Part shown: positions 39,170-50,658 of the stretch, one piece after another | How positions within the stretch are numbered: the first letter of the stretch is position 1 | Layout of the letters: each line of letters begins with the position of its first letter | Assembly (NCBI RefSeq): GCF_036711975.1 | Contig: NC_091967.1 | Location: forward strand, 7,812,001-7,876,000 | Direction of reading: 5' to 3' | From: Onthophagus taurus | Lineage: Eukaryota; Arthropoda; Insecta; Coleoptera; Scarabaeidae | Length of the DNA: 64,000 nt | Position numbers and translations under genes: made by a program | Notes under the pieces: model-generated | Database searches by the model: none | Seen by the model: only the letters and a program-made list of their open reading frames with translations | Told to the model about the DNA's origin: nothing

Positions 39170-41501
39170 TTATCGACGAGATTGTTTTGAAATTGTGGTT
39201 GAATGAGTATGTTTACCACCGCTTAAAACAATATAAGGACTTTGCATCTCTTTTTGCTTAGCTTGTAACATATTCAAAGTACCTAACGGTGTATCTGTGG
39301 AGCTCATTTTCTTCATCAATCCTTCTTGTTGCTGTTTCTTTAATCTCTTCTCAATTTTATTTTTACCCGGTCCTTTACCATGAAATTTATGTGATAAATA
39401 CCGAAAAGCTTCCTTCGAATTCAAAACTCGACCTTCGTCGTCAATGTACTCCAATTTAACGTTGGGTTTAAAGGTATCTTTCTCTTTAAATTCCGATACT
39501 GGTCCCGTATATCGTTCTCTTCGCCCGCCCCTTTCTATATCATCACCGTACGTTTTATCTTCAATTGAATAATGCTTTGCTTGTAAGTGAGCTAACCGTG
39601 TGTTGGACGGCCGATTATTTTGCTCCTTATCCAAATAACCTTTACTCATAGCCAATTTTAATGCAGCTCCAACCCCCGTTCCAACATCTGGTTCTTCATC
39701 TAAAATCGGAACTTCCGATTGTTTCAATTCTGAGTGTCTGTGTTCATTTAAATCGACGGAGTTCCAACGACCACCTTCATCATCGCTGATTATTTGGCAA
39801 TCATCATCCGATTTATTACCTCCGGCATCACCTCCTTCGAAATCTAATAAATCTTCCTCGACAATATCTTGATCTCGATTTCCTGCACGACCGTAAGTTG
39901 GAATATCGCCGAGTGTGCGACAAAATTCTGCGGTTGAATTTAAAATGATGTGTCCAGTATCGATTTGTGACGATTCAATTGGTTCATCTTTAATCGCTTT
40001 TAAAGCTGAAATTACATCAATTAATTTTTCTTTGTCTTTCATAAGACGAGTTTTTTTTATTGCACGATTAAATGCATCATCTTTTTCTTCATATTTTAAT
40101 TGATCCGGTTGTAATTTGATATCTAAAGAAAAATTTGATTAAAACAAAAATTTGTAAATTTATAAATAACTCACCTGGGATATCATCAATATCCATTTCT
40201 TCAATTTTTTTAACATCCTTTTTATTTTCTTCATCTTGTATTTGTTCTAAATAGTCAGCTGTTAATTTTCCTTTTTCGCGGATTTTTCGTACCTTTTTCT
40301 TTTTTGGTTTTTTAAACTTAGTTAGCTCCTCCTCATTATAATATTCCGAAGCCAAAGTTAAACCAGGTCCTTGTAAGCTTTCCAGTTTTTTATTAGCCAA
40401 TTTATTTTTAACACTTTCCATAGCGGCGTGTTTTCGTTCCAAATAATTATCATGCCCAATTCTGAACGATTGTTTCTTTTCACCATCAATTTCAACATCA
40501 TATTTATCCAATAATGATTTTTCAATCGGATTACCAAATTCATCGAATTCCTCTACATCATAAGCATTATACTGAGGTTTCTTTTTCAAATTTTCAACGT
40601 TTTTCTTGTAACGTTCATTATCAACCATGTTAACATTCACTAAAACATCATCTTTTTCATCTAAAACATTATTATCTTTTAATGTTAAAATAACAGATCG
40701 TTCTTCAGCTATCTCATTGATGTCATGTTCGACGGTTAACCCTTTTAAATGTTTTTCCGAATATTGTTGTTGTCTTCTTCCTTTGGTTTCGGATTCAATT
40801 ATGTCGGTTACTCCAAATTGCTCATCCAGTTCTTGTAAAAGTTTAGCACGGTTTTCGGCATCTTTCTTAGCCTGTTCGATTTTTCTTGATCTATCAACCC
40901 AATTTGACGCATTATCATCACTATCGCTTTCCCCTAATGGTTTTATTTTTGATAATTTAGTAGCAATTAATCTTTTTTCTTTATGTTCGGCCAATTTTGT
41001 TTTAATTTTTTCCTGTTGGTTTTTCTGGCTGATATTTCCAGCTGGTTTGTGATAAAATTCACCCCAATCATCTTTCTTTTTACCATCAGCTTTGGGTTTA
41101 TCATCAGCTTTGTTAACTTCAAGTGGTTTTAACCCAAGTTGAGCTCTTATTTTATTTGATTCTTGAATCGAAAGGGATTCTTGGGACTGTCCTGATTGTT
41201 CAGGAGTTTTATCACGTTTTGGTGATGGAGCGCGATCAGGGGATACCTCGATAACGTCCGAATCTGCTTGGAGAAGTATTACCATTATTTAATAAATTAA
41301 ATTAAAGAAAAAAATCTTACCATGACTTTCATAATCATGATGTTTATGCCTTTTCTTATCCTTATGATGTCTCCTATGTTTATGTTTCCTATCTCGGTGG
41401 CGATCGCGATCGTATTCCTCCGAATCACTCCTACTGGGGCTTTGCTTCCTCTTCTTATTGTTAGCATCTTTCTCTTTATATTTTTTACTACTAGAACCCA
41501 T
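39170..41501 (-). CDS. SART1: SART1 / Snu66, U4/U6.U5 tri-snRNP protein 1
   Basis: Exons 41321-41501, 40175-41263 and 39170-40122, both junctions in phase 1 with introns of 57 and 52 bp, give about 740 residues. An N-terminal RS/His-rich tract ([18 protein letters not shown]) is followed by [20 protein letters not shown], the hallmark SART1 N-terminal motif. Long charged helices include [20 protein letters not shown]. The C-terminal [20 protein letters not shown] block is also conserved. SART1 bridges U4/U6 and U5 in the pre-catalytic spliceosome. It is close head-to-tail with APC7 but nothing suggests a shared transcript. Confidence 0.95.
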
Positions 41502-42021
41502 TTTTTAGTTTATTTATGATCGAATCTTTATCGGAGTTCGTTTTAAATAAAGAAAAACACACCCACCATAAAATTAACTTAGTTTATTGCAGAGAAATAC
41601 GAACCACTCAAAAAGGTAATTGACATAACCTTATTTTTTACGTTTAGGTTACGTTTTATTGACAGCGCATGTGTTGAAAAGTTAGGCAACCAAATATACA
41701 TTAAATTAGTTTGTATACATTAATTTAAATTGTATTTATTGCACTATAAATCAAGTGTATCTATAAAATACGATGGAAAAGTAAGAAAATTAATGTCAGT
41801 TAAAATATTTTTTTAAGTTTATTTCAATTTTTTGATCCTTTAATAATAATACAACAAAGTGTTTTTTGTTAATAATTTATTGCACCATAGCCGGCAAATT
41901 TTATAAAAAAACAACAAGAACTATGAACTAAAAATTAAAATCAAAAATCCCTACGAAATATAAATACTTATTTTATTACAATACCAAGAATTCCTCAAAT
42001 AATAATAATATAACAATCACC
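41502..42021. other. Gap between SART1 start and ABCH transporter end
   Basis: AT-rich, with TTTAGGTTACG and similar short motifs. It holds the SART1 promoter and the transporter 3' UTR by position. No gene seen. Confidence 0.4.
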
Positions 42022-45000
42022 TTACCCCTTTTTAAACTTAAGTAACAATATGCTAGCTGTTAAATAAACAGCCATCCAAAGAAATGTACTAATAAAACCA
42101 ACATAAACAACGGGATTATTAAAAACCCATGCTCTTTGCATAATGGAACGTAAACTTTCTGTACTTTTTGTAAGCGGCAAGAAAAATGCAATTATTTGTA
42201 ACGATTTGTGCATAGCTTCAATGGGCCAAACAATGCCACATAACATTACGATTGGTAAAAACGACCCCAAAGCTAAATACGTAGCAGTACGTTCAGTATC
42301 GCAAATACAAGAAACAACACAACCGAAACACATTCCACATAAACCAGTCATTAAAGTTAAAATTATCACTAACATTAGATTGCCGTTTATTGTAATATTA
42401 AAAACAGCGAAACAAAAAATTAAAACGACTCCGGTTTGGACGGCCATCACAATAAATTGGGTTATTACATGACCGGAAAGTAATTCCAAACCGCTTATTC
42501 CGCTTACTAAGGATCGTTCCAAAATGCCTTCGTTTCGTTCTAAAAGCATAGCTCCCGAAGTTAAAGCTACGGCTAAGAAATAAACAATTCTGAAAACAAA
42601 ACAAAATTAATCAATAATTAAGGAGTATTATACTCTATTTTTTAATTCGGAGAAGTGTTTTCAAATTGAAGCGCCAGAAAGAAGGGTTGTTATTGGTCAG
42701 TTTTAAGCAAAAATTATACTAGAACAATTCGAGATGTTGCCAGCCGCCTAGAAACTAAAAAAGCCGCACGTCTCTCAAGACGGCTAAATCCGGACGATTC
42801 TAGTTCTAGGTCTAGTGTTAGTTCTAGTTTTAGTGCAATAAAAATATGCAACATAGTGATATTTTATGCTAACTAGCGCTGCCTACCAGCCGTCTTAAGA
42901 GAGGTACAGCTAAATGGAGTGTTTCTAGGTCTAGTGTTAGTTCTAGTGCTAGTATTAGTCTAGTTTTATTTGTTATTCAGCGATAGATTATTGTATATTT
43001 TTATTGAGCTATAACGGACACTACCTTCCCTGTATTAATCCGTTATATCGAGGTTTTAGTGTAATATCAAATTATATTGACATGTTGCATTTTATGTGGG
43101 ACAAAGTAAGTAGGTACGCCCTGGTTTTTATTATGTTTAAACAAATAAATAATTAAATTCGTAACTAGTTTACTTAAAATCCTCTCTGGTTTTAAAACAC
43201 CCGCCAAAAAATAGCTTTTTAAAATTACACTAGTGTAAAGATGGGCTTTTCATTTTACTGCTCCGAAGTAAAAAATAGAGTAAAACTATGATTTTGATAT
43301 CTTACGTTAAAATAACTCCTGGGGCTGCGAAATCAGTAAAATCTGGTGCATTTGCTCCGTATAATGGTTCATTAAAACGCATAGGAATTTGCCCAATCTT
43401 TCTATCAATTCCACACACTTCTAAATAATCTTGAAAGAACGTTTCAAAAGCTTTATATAAATCACGTTTTAAAAACGATCCTATATTTTGATCTGAAAGT
43501 AACAAAAAGAAAAATTAGGGTTATAAAATATTTTTGACATTTTAAGGTTATGTTTTTAATTTTTTAAGGTTATTTCAAATTTAAACATTATAGATTTACT
43601 TGAAATATCTTGATAAACATCCACTTCGGAACTAATAACATTAGCTTCTGATAAAGATCGTCCATCATTGAGTCGAGCTCTTATCGCATCGGAGAAATTG
43701 TGTCGAAAATGAACGGCAGCCCAAGAATTACCAGCTCTAACTTCATCTTGAGCTTTTTCCAACGTGTCAAAATAGGATAAAATCAATGTTCTATTCTCGA
43801 GATAATCCAAAAAGTTACAACTTAATCGCGTTGAGTTACACTCGTGCGTTTTATAACATTTTTCACCCTCGTTCAACTCGTAATTGACCACCGATAAATT
43901 TAAGAAAGTCGGGTCGTGACCGATTGACAAACAAAATAGGATAATCTGAGCTATAGGTAAAACTATAATGAACAACATAACCGGATAATTTCTTGCCATC
44001 CATAAAAAGTTTTTCCAAATTAATGCTTTCATATGTTCCATGTTTAAAATTTTAAAATAGTCAGCAAATTTTCTTGGTGGATCTTCTTCTGGCGGTAATT
44101 CCGGTGGTGGCAAATCGGTGTTATCAGGAGTAAGTGAAATTCGTCTAGTACGACTTGTAGTTGATACATTATCACCAAATTCACCAGATATTTCACCGGC
44201 TTCGTCATCGATAACAGCAGCTTCATTTACAATACCAGAGGGAACTTGTATCGCTGAAGTTACAACTTGAGCAATTGATGAACGACGACGTTTTCCTTGA
44301 TTTTGAATAACTGATAGCTTGAGAAAAACGTCTTCAAGAGAATCGGAGCCATATTGTTGCATTAAACTTGCCGGGGATGCTTCTGCTAAGAAATAACCAC
44401 CACGCATTAATCCAATCTAAAATTAAATTAAAAATTAACTTCATATCGCTGCTGTCAATCAGAATAAATAATTTATAATATGGGATTTTTAATAAATAAT
44501 GTTGAAACTGAAAATTGCGTCATAATATCATTGGCATTCAAGATAGTATAATGTGTTAAAGTTTTTTTTGCGGTGTCTTTACGTAGACGGTTTTTTATTG
44601 AGTAACGCACGAGACGAAATTTTGCCTTGAACCGCAACCATACACATGGTAAATTTTAAGTGGATCAAGGAAATTTTGTTTTGGTCACTTACACCTTACA
44701 TAAGAAGCTTCTCAGTAATCTCATTCGATCTGATGATTCACTGTAACTCTTACTAGATGCCAACTAGGCCAAGAAATTGAAGAGAAAGAAAGTTCTATTG
44801 GAATTTTTGTATTACATAATAAATTTTAATCTGCATTAGTTAATAAAGAAAATAAAATTGTCTTTAGTTATTTTTATTTTACATAATTTAACAATGTTAT
44901 ATTAAGATTATGAAATGTGAAGAGATTACGGCACCTTGCCAATTAACGTTTTAAATTGTTTTCGGCATCCATTAACAATTTAAATTGAATCTGTTTCGTA

Positions 45001-46975
45001 ATATAGTAGAAAATTGAAAACTACTCAAATTTAAACATTACGGTAAATTTCTTACTATTTTTGAAATGACAACTAATTAAATATTTAAATTGCTTATAAT
45101 AACTCAACGTTGAGTCACACCAAATAAACGACAATTTGGTAATTTCTTTATAATTACCATGTTATTGACGTTTTAAGTTTTAAAATATGTGCTACATTTT
45201 ATCAAGTTACACTATGTTATCCAAAAAGTTAAAAAAGTTAGTGGACTCCATGCTACGGCGAATGCTGTCGATGATTGACGCCAACCTAAACTGAATCACT
45301 TTTGCTTAACTCTATACTCAATTTTATGGCGTGAATTTCGTATCGTTTGTTATTATTGTTAATATTGTGATTATTTTATTTGGAAATCTGAATTATTTTA
45401 CATTCAGTTTAGTTAATACAATCACAAACTTTAAAATAAATTACTAATTATTTGAAATATTCACAATTATCTATCTTGCAGTCCTGTATACTCAATTTTG
45501 TGAGCAACTGTAAATGCTTAAATAAATTTTATATATTTTTAAATGTCATCTTTGTTGAGGTTATTTTAATTTGGCAACATTGACCTTTCAAAATTTATTT
45601 ATTTATACGTTATTGTTACATGAAAATTAATTTTTGTAAATATCATATGGCTTCTGATTAATCACCTAATTGGTAATTTATTGATACCGAGTTGTAATCA
45701 TACGAATAAACTTGAAAAAAAAACATTACGTATTCAGGTTTAATGACTAAATGTGGTCGGTAGATTAGAATTCCATGTTCGTACGGAATTAATTAGTACT
45801 TTTTTCAATTCAAACTTAAAACATTTTTTAATGATTTATATTTATCGTCGAAACTTTATTCAACATTATTTATATAAAAAGAATGTTTAAAAATATTCGC
45901 GTTTTTGTTGCCAACCTAAATGTAGTAGCAAACAAAATCCAGTTTTAATTAAATCCTTAAAATTTAAATTGTACTTTAAATAATTAATTAACGTGTAGTA
46001 ACTTGGTTAATATTTACTATTTTGATGCAGTAATGTTTATAAGAAATTATAAAATTAGTTTTTAAAAATGAAAAGAATTAAGTTACTATCTTCAATTCAA
46101 TCTAAATCGTATTTCATAACTGTCAAAATTGACGTTTTGTTTGTTGCCAACCTAAATTCAGTAGCGATAAAATACTCTAATTTTAATTAAATTCGATAAT
46201 TTCAATAATTAGTTTAATTAATTTGTTGTAACTCGATTCTTATTATTTTTTTATTTATAACAAATCTTACCAAATGTGCTTGTCTAGTTTCATCGATATA
46301 ATGAGTCGTAATAATAACCGTTCTTCTGGCTTGTTTTGTAATTTCAACCAAATGATCCCAAATATTTTTTCGTAATAATGGATCAACTCCAACCGTTGGT
46401 TCATCTAAAATCAATAATTCCGGTTCGTGTAATAAAGCTGCGGCCAATGAAACCCTCCGCTGTTGTCCTCCACTCAATACTTTAACTTGTCGATCAGCTT
46501 CGGGTAACATTAACAATTCGAGCAAAAAATGTAATCTCTCCTCTATTTTACTCGATTTCATATTATTAATCCAACCAAAAAATCGCATGGTTTCCCTGAT
46601 TGTAAATTCACCGTAAAGTGCAATTTCTTGAGGCATATAGCCTAAACGAGGCCCAGGAACTCCGCTTCCTCTCGAACCTGGGTGACCACCCAAAACCCAT
46701 ATTTCACCGGAATTTAAGCGTTTTCTGCCGACTATACAACTTAAAAGTGTAGTTTTTCCGCAGCCGCTAGCTCCTAAAAGGCCGTAAATAGTTCCTTTTG
46801 GCACGGTCATATTTAAACCGTCTAAAATTACGAAAGGATTTTTCTTTGTACCATATCTTTTGTAAGCTCTTCGTACGCATACTGCTTGTTGTCTTCGACT
46901 TGAAACTGTTGAAGTTTGCGTTTTAAGTTGACTACGTTTTAATTCTATGGTGATGGCACCTTCTGATGTAGCCAT
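42022..46975 (-). CDS. ABCH-family half ABC transporter (snustorr-like)
   Basis: Exons 46271-46975, 43600-44416, 43306-43492 and 42022-42589 in phases 0, 1 and 2 give about 757 residues. The nucleotide-binding domain comes first: Walker A GASGCGKTT, Q-loop YMPQE, signature LSGGQQRRVSLA, Walker B ELLILDEPTVGVDP and the H-loop His in ITTHY. Then a polar linker of about 100 residues, one span (MLFIIVLPIAQIILFCLSIG), a large extracellular loop with cysteines and N-glycosylation sites, and five closing spans. NBD-first half-transporters lacking in mammals but common in insects are the ABCH type. Fly snustorr acts in cuticle barrier lipid transport. Which ABCH ortholog this is remains open. Confidence 0.9.
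42717..43063. mobile_element. pogo-like MITE, copy 2, in ABCH intron
   Basis: The right terminus reads CGTTATATCGAGGTTTTAGTG then TA, the inverse of the 23.8-kb copy's left end. The left end near 42717 is degraded. The interior has AGACGGCTAAAT hairpins in both orientations and CTAGGTCTAGTGTTAGTTCT tracts (42805-42830 and 42926-42950). A 20-bp piece of another dispersed repeat follows at 43081-43102. Confidence 0.5.
44417..46270 (-). other. ABCH first large intron
   Basis: About 1.85 kb, AT-rich. A block starting TTGTTGCCAACCTAAAT at about 45907 recurs at about 46140, each followed by TTTTAATTAAAT and AATTAATT-rich sequence, a local duplication. No exon seen. Confidence 0.45.
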
Positions 46976-49900
46976 TTTTTAAAAAGATACTACAAGAAAT
47001 AAGAATAATTAGAAAATTAAAACGTCTTAAAATTGAATAAGGTATTTAAACGTCATAATTTGAGGTTATATTTATAACGACCTCCAAAAATCAAAAAATT
47101 AAAGAATATCTTTAAAAAAACAAGTTGGGACTTAAAGAAAGTTGAAAAATAAATGATGTTTTAAATAAACTTTTTATGAGCATTAATTTTTATCGTCAAG
47201 GTTCATGGAAAACCACTTAAGTCTATAAACATGCAAAATCAACCGTTTAAAGTTTGCATAAAAAATTGTAGGGGAAAAAACATTTTAATATAAGTACTTT
47301 TCCTATCTTTTCAAATTTATTCTATTTTTTAACAGTAAAAACTATCAATATTAAAAAAGACCAAAAAATCAATGTTTAACCTAAAAAAAGTTTCAATTTT
47401 TAAATGTCATTTTGACGTTTAAAAATTTAAATAATATCGTGAAGTTAGTTATTAAAATTTATCTTTATTCAAAAATAAAAACAGAATTTTATTTTACTAT
47501 AAAAATTAAATTAATGTGACAGTCTTAATTAATCGAATTTAATTTAATTTTCGTTGTTTTTGCCTTGATTTTAAATGAACCTTCAAGGTCGAGCATGTAG
47601 CAAAACAAGTTTCAAAGAAGGTCCAACCACCTGTACACTTCATTTATCTTTTTTTTGTGTTCTCGAACAAGGTTCAAATTTCACTTTATTCGATAAATAG
47701 TAGTTGTCTGAATTCCGAATGACGCATGTTTTTTTGTTGTTCAAAAAAAATCTTTATAAAAAAATTGCTAAAGTTAAAAATAAAAAGTAAATTATTTTTT
47801 TGCACACTTTATATTTTCTATTTGAATTTGTCAACGATATTTCTACATGGTTTAGCGAGATCGGCAAATTTTTAATAAATTTAGCAAACAATATTATGTA
47901 CACAAAACACTTTTTTACTCAAAGGTTTACCAACCTTGAAAAAAGAATTTTACTTTCAAACCTAAAATCAACACGCAAATCACGCAATTTCAACTGCATT
48001 AATGAGACAGTTCATCTTAATACTTAATTCAAATCTCGAAAACGAACGCTTAATAACTAATCTTTAAATATTTGTAAACAAATAAGAAATTGTTACAATA
48101 ACCTCCCTTACATAATAGAACGCAACCCAATTATTACAACATCCATTCTAAAATCTAAAAACCCACGATTTCCGCGCTCGAAGAAATTGAAAAGAACCTA
48201 TGTTGTAACTATTTGTTGCAAAATACTGACACAGTGACTATCCCATGCCAACCTATATTTCATTTTATTTTTTGAACTTTAACGAATTTAAACTTAATAA
48301 AATACTAACCGGTTTATGAAGTAATAAGGGTCAGTTTAAATTTTAAAACGATTTTTTAATAAATAATCTTCAATTTGTATTTATTAAAATGTTGTCTCTA
48401 TGTTATATTTCGTTACAAACACATCACTGAAACGCGAAACGCGAACCACTCTTCACCAACGCAAGATGAACCGCGAATATTCGTACGATGGAAGATAGTC
48501 GTGGTTTTGTATTTTTTGTGACTATGATGTGGCGGTGGGGATAATTACTATTGAACTGACGTTACATGGGACAACGCATGTTTGTCCATCACCAATAATG
48601 ACCACTAATTTATTATTAATGCAAGAATAACACTGAGAAGATGTATCGATTTCTCTTTTTTTTACTCGTTGGTATATTTACCATCAAATAAAATCTATTG
48701 AATCATAAAAATCGGTACTAATTAGATATGTAATTTAAATTAAATATTTGATTAATAAATATTCGCTATTTCAAATCACTTTCCTTAATTTTAATGATCA
48801 TTTTAAAATTCACAAATAAAATAATTTAAACTGTTAGTATAGGCAACTCAACTAACTTTATTCAAAAATATTTTTTTGCTTATAAAATTAAAATAAGTTT
48901 TGAATTTTATTTACTTAATTTAATGGTTTTCTAAATTATAATTAAATAATTATATTTTTAAAAATCTACATAAGATAAAATTTTTGACGAAATAAATCCA
49001 GTTAACATTTTTACCATGCCATCTATTGATGATTAATCGAATTATATTTATTTCAAAATAAAGTAGTTTAAATAACTTTTTCCGTCGACCGTGTATTTAT
49101 AAGATTTATAAATGTATACAAAATCATTCATTAATGACACCTATTAATAAACGATTTTCTATTAATAAACGATTTTAAGAAAGTCCGACCGAACTAAATA
49201 GTAGTCAATTTAATAAATATTCTCCAATGAAATTTGTAATACCGACCCAACCGACCACTATATCTATTCGGTAAGACTACAAAAATAAATTATGACACAT
49301 TAAAAGTGAGGTTATTTTGTCAGTGACAGAATTGGGAGATTTTTCAACGATGGATTTTCTCTATTTTGTTGAAAAGACGGTCAACGGAAAAATATTGTAA
49401 CTAACTCGTATATTAAAATGCGATTAATTATCTCAATAATTAACGCGTTCGCTTCGCTTCGCTCGCTCACGCGTTAAAATATCTCGATAATTAATCGCCT
49501 TCATTAATAGACTTGTTGGTTAAATAACTAATAAATTAATAATTTATGATGTCTTCTCTTATAATTTAATAAAGCAAATTAACGCCATCTATTAATAGTT
49601 AATCGAATTATATATATTTCAAAAATAAACTGGTGTAATAATTTAATAACTTAACAATGTCTTTTTTATAATTTAATAAAATGAATGAATTATGATGATG
49701 TTTGTTTCTAATATGCAATTTTAAAATCGTTTATGAATTAAAATAATTTAAACGTTTTAAGCTGTTAATATAATGCTGCTAATATATGATGTTAATAAAA
49801 ACAATTCGACATTTTTAATTAAAAAGTCATTTGACATTTTATTTTTGCGCCATCTATTAAAGAACCACGTAATTAAAATGTAAAATTACAATAAATTATT

Positions 49901-50658
49901 ATTAATTGAAATAAATGTCTCTATGTCATTTAAATTATTAATTACTGTATTAATTTTTATTAAATTCATTTTTGAAATTTTTTTTTCAATGTAAAGTATG
50001 ATACGAATTATTGTGAACAAATTCCTTTTAAGTGACTAAAAAAAATGAACGATAATAGTTGGTGATTGTGAAATTCCAGAAATAAATTATTCATTGGTGT
50101 GATTTTTTAATACAATGTAATTTAATTTTCCCGCCTTAAATAACAAGTGTTCCACATGTTGTGGTGTTTAAAACGCGGTCGGTTCTGTCGGTAAAACAGG
50201 GCATCAAGTTTAGTGGCACCGTGCAAGTACCGCATGGTTGGCTGGCACATGTGATATGTTGATTAGTTTTTAGTGACTTTATACCTACTTAAATAAAGTA
50301 TCGCCCCCTTTTACCTAAGGAACGGGCTCGAGCAGCCCCCGTATTTATTACGTGAGTACAACGCGGCATCGCCCCAGTCGTATTTTCATGGAAAAACCGA
50401 AAAATATGTCCGCCACCTTTCTAACCTTATTGCGGATATCCCGCAAAAAATGTGCTCATAATTTACAAATAAATATAACTTGGAAAGGTGGCGAGAGGAT
50501 TTTTTGATACATTAGGATTCGAAAAACTAATCGTAACTATAAAAATATTCGAAAGCTGTATCGTCCGTGTCATTTTAGGCTTATTTATTTGGGAAATCTG
50601 TGCGAGCTAACCTCACTTTTGCACGCACCCACTTCTTATATTAATTCACTAGTTAATT
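46976..50658. other. Repeat-rich gap, ABCH transporter / spargel
   Basis: 3.7 kb without a supported gene. It must hold the divergent upstream regions of both genes. A GC-richer patch near 48420-48500 could be the transporter's non-coding first exon (inference). 49016-49690 contains a two-unit local repeat (CCATCTATT then TTAATCGAATTATAT) split by the second 435-bp element copy. 50140-50640 is GC-richer and is probably the spargel promoter. Confidence 0.5.
49078..49530. mobile_element. 453-bp dispersed element, copy 2, with 79-nt hairpin
   Basis: Matches 30946-31380 with only a couple of base changes and one extra 18-bp duplication (the ATTAATAAACGATTTT segment near 49143-49175). The hairpin lies at 49420-49498. 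It sits inside a local repeat unit, implying insertion. The left flank TTTAAATAACT also appears at the right end, so a target duplication is possible but not certain. Confidence 0.75.

Noticed and set aside
40627-41052. Plus-strand frame of 141 codons inside SART1
   Set aside because: Antisense shadow of a charged coding exon; Ser/Leu-rich composition mirrors the Lys/Glu codons opposite.
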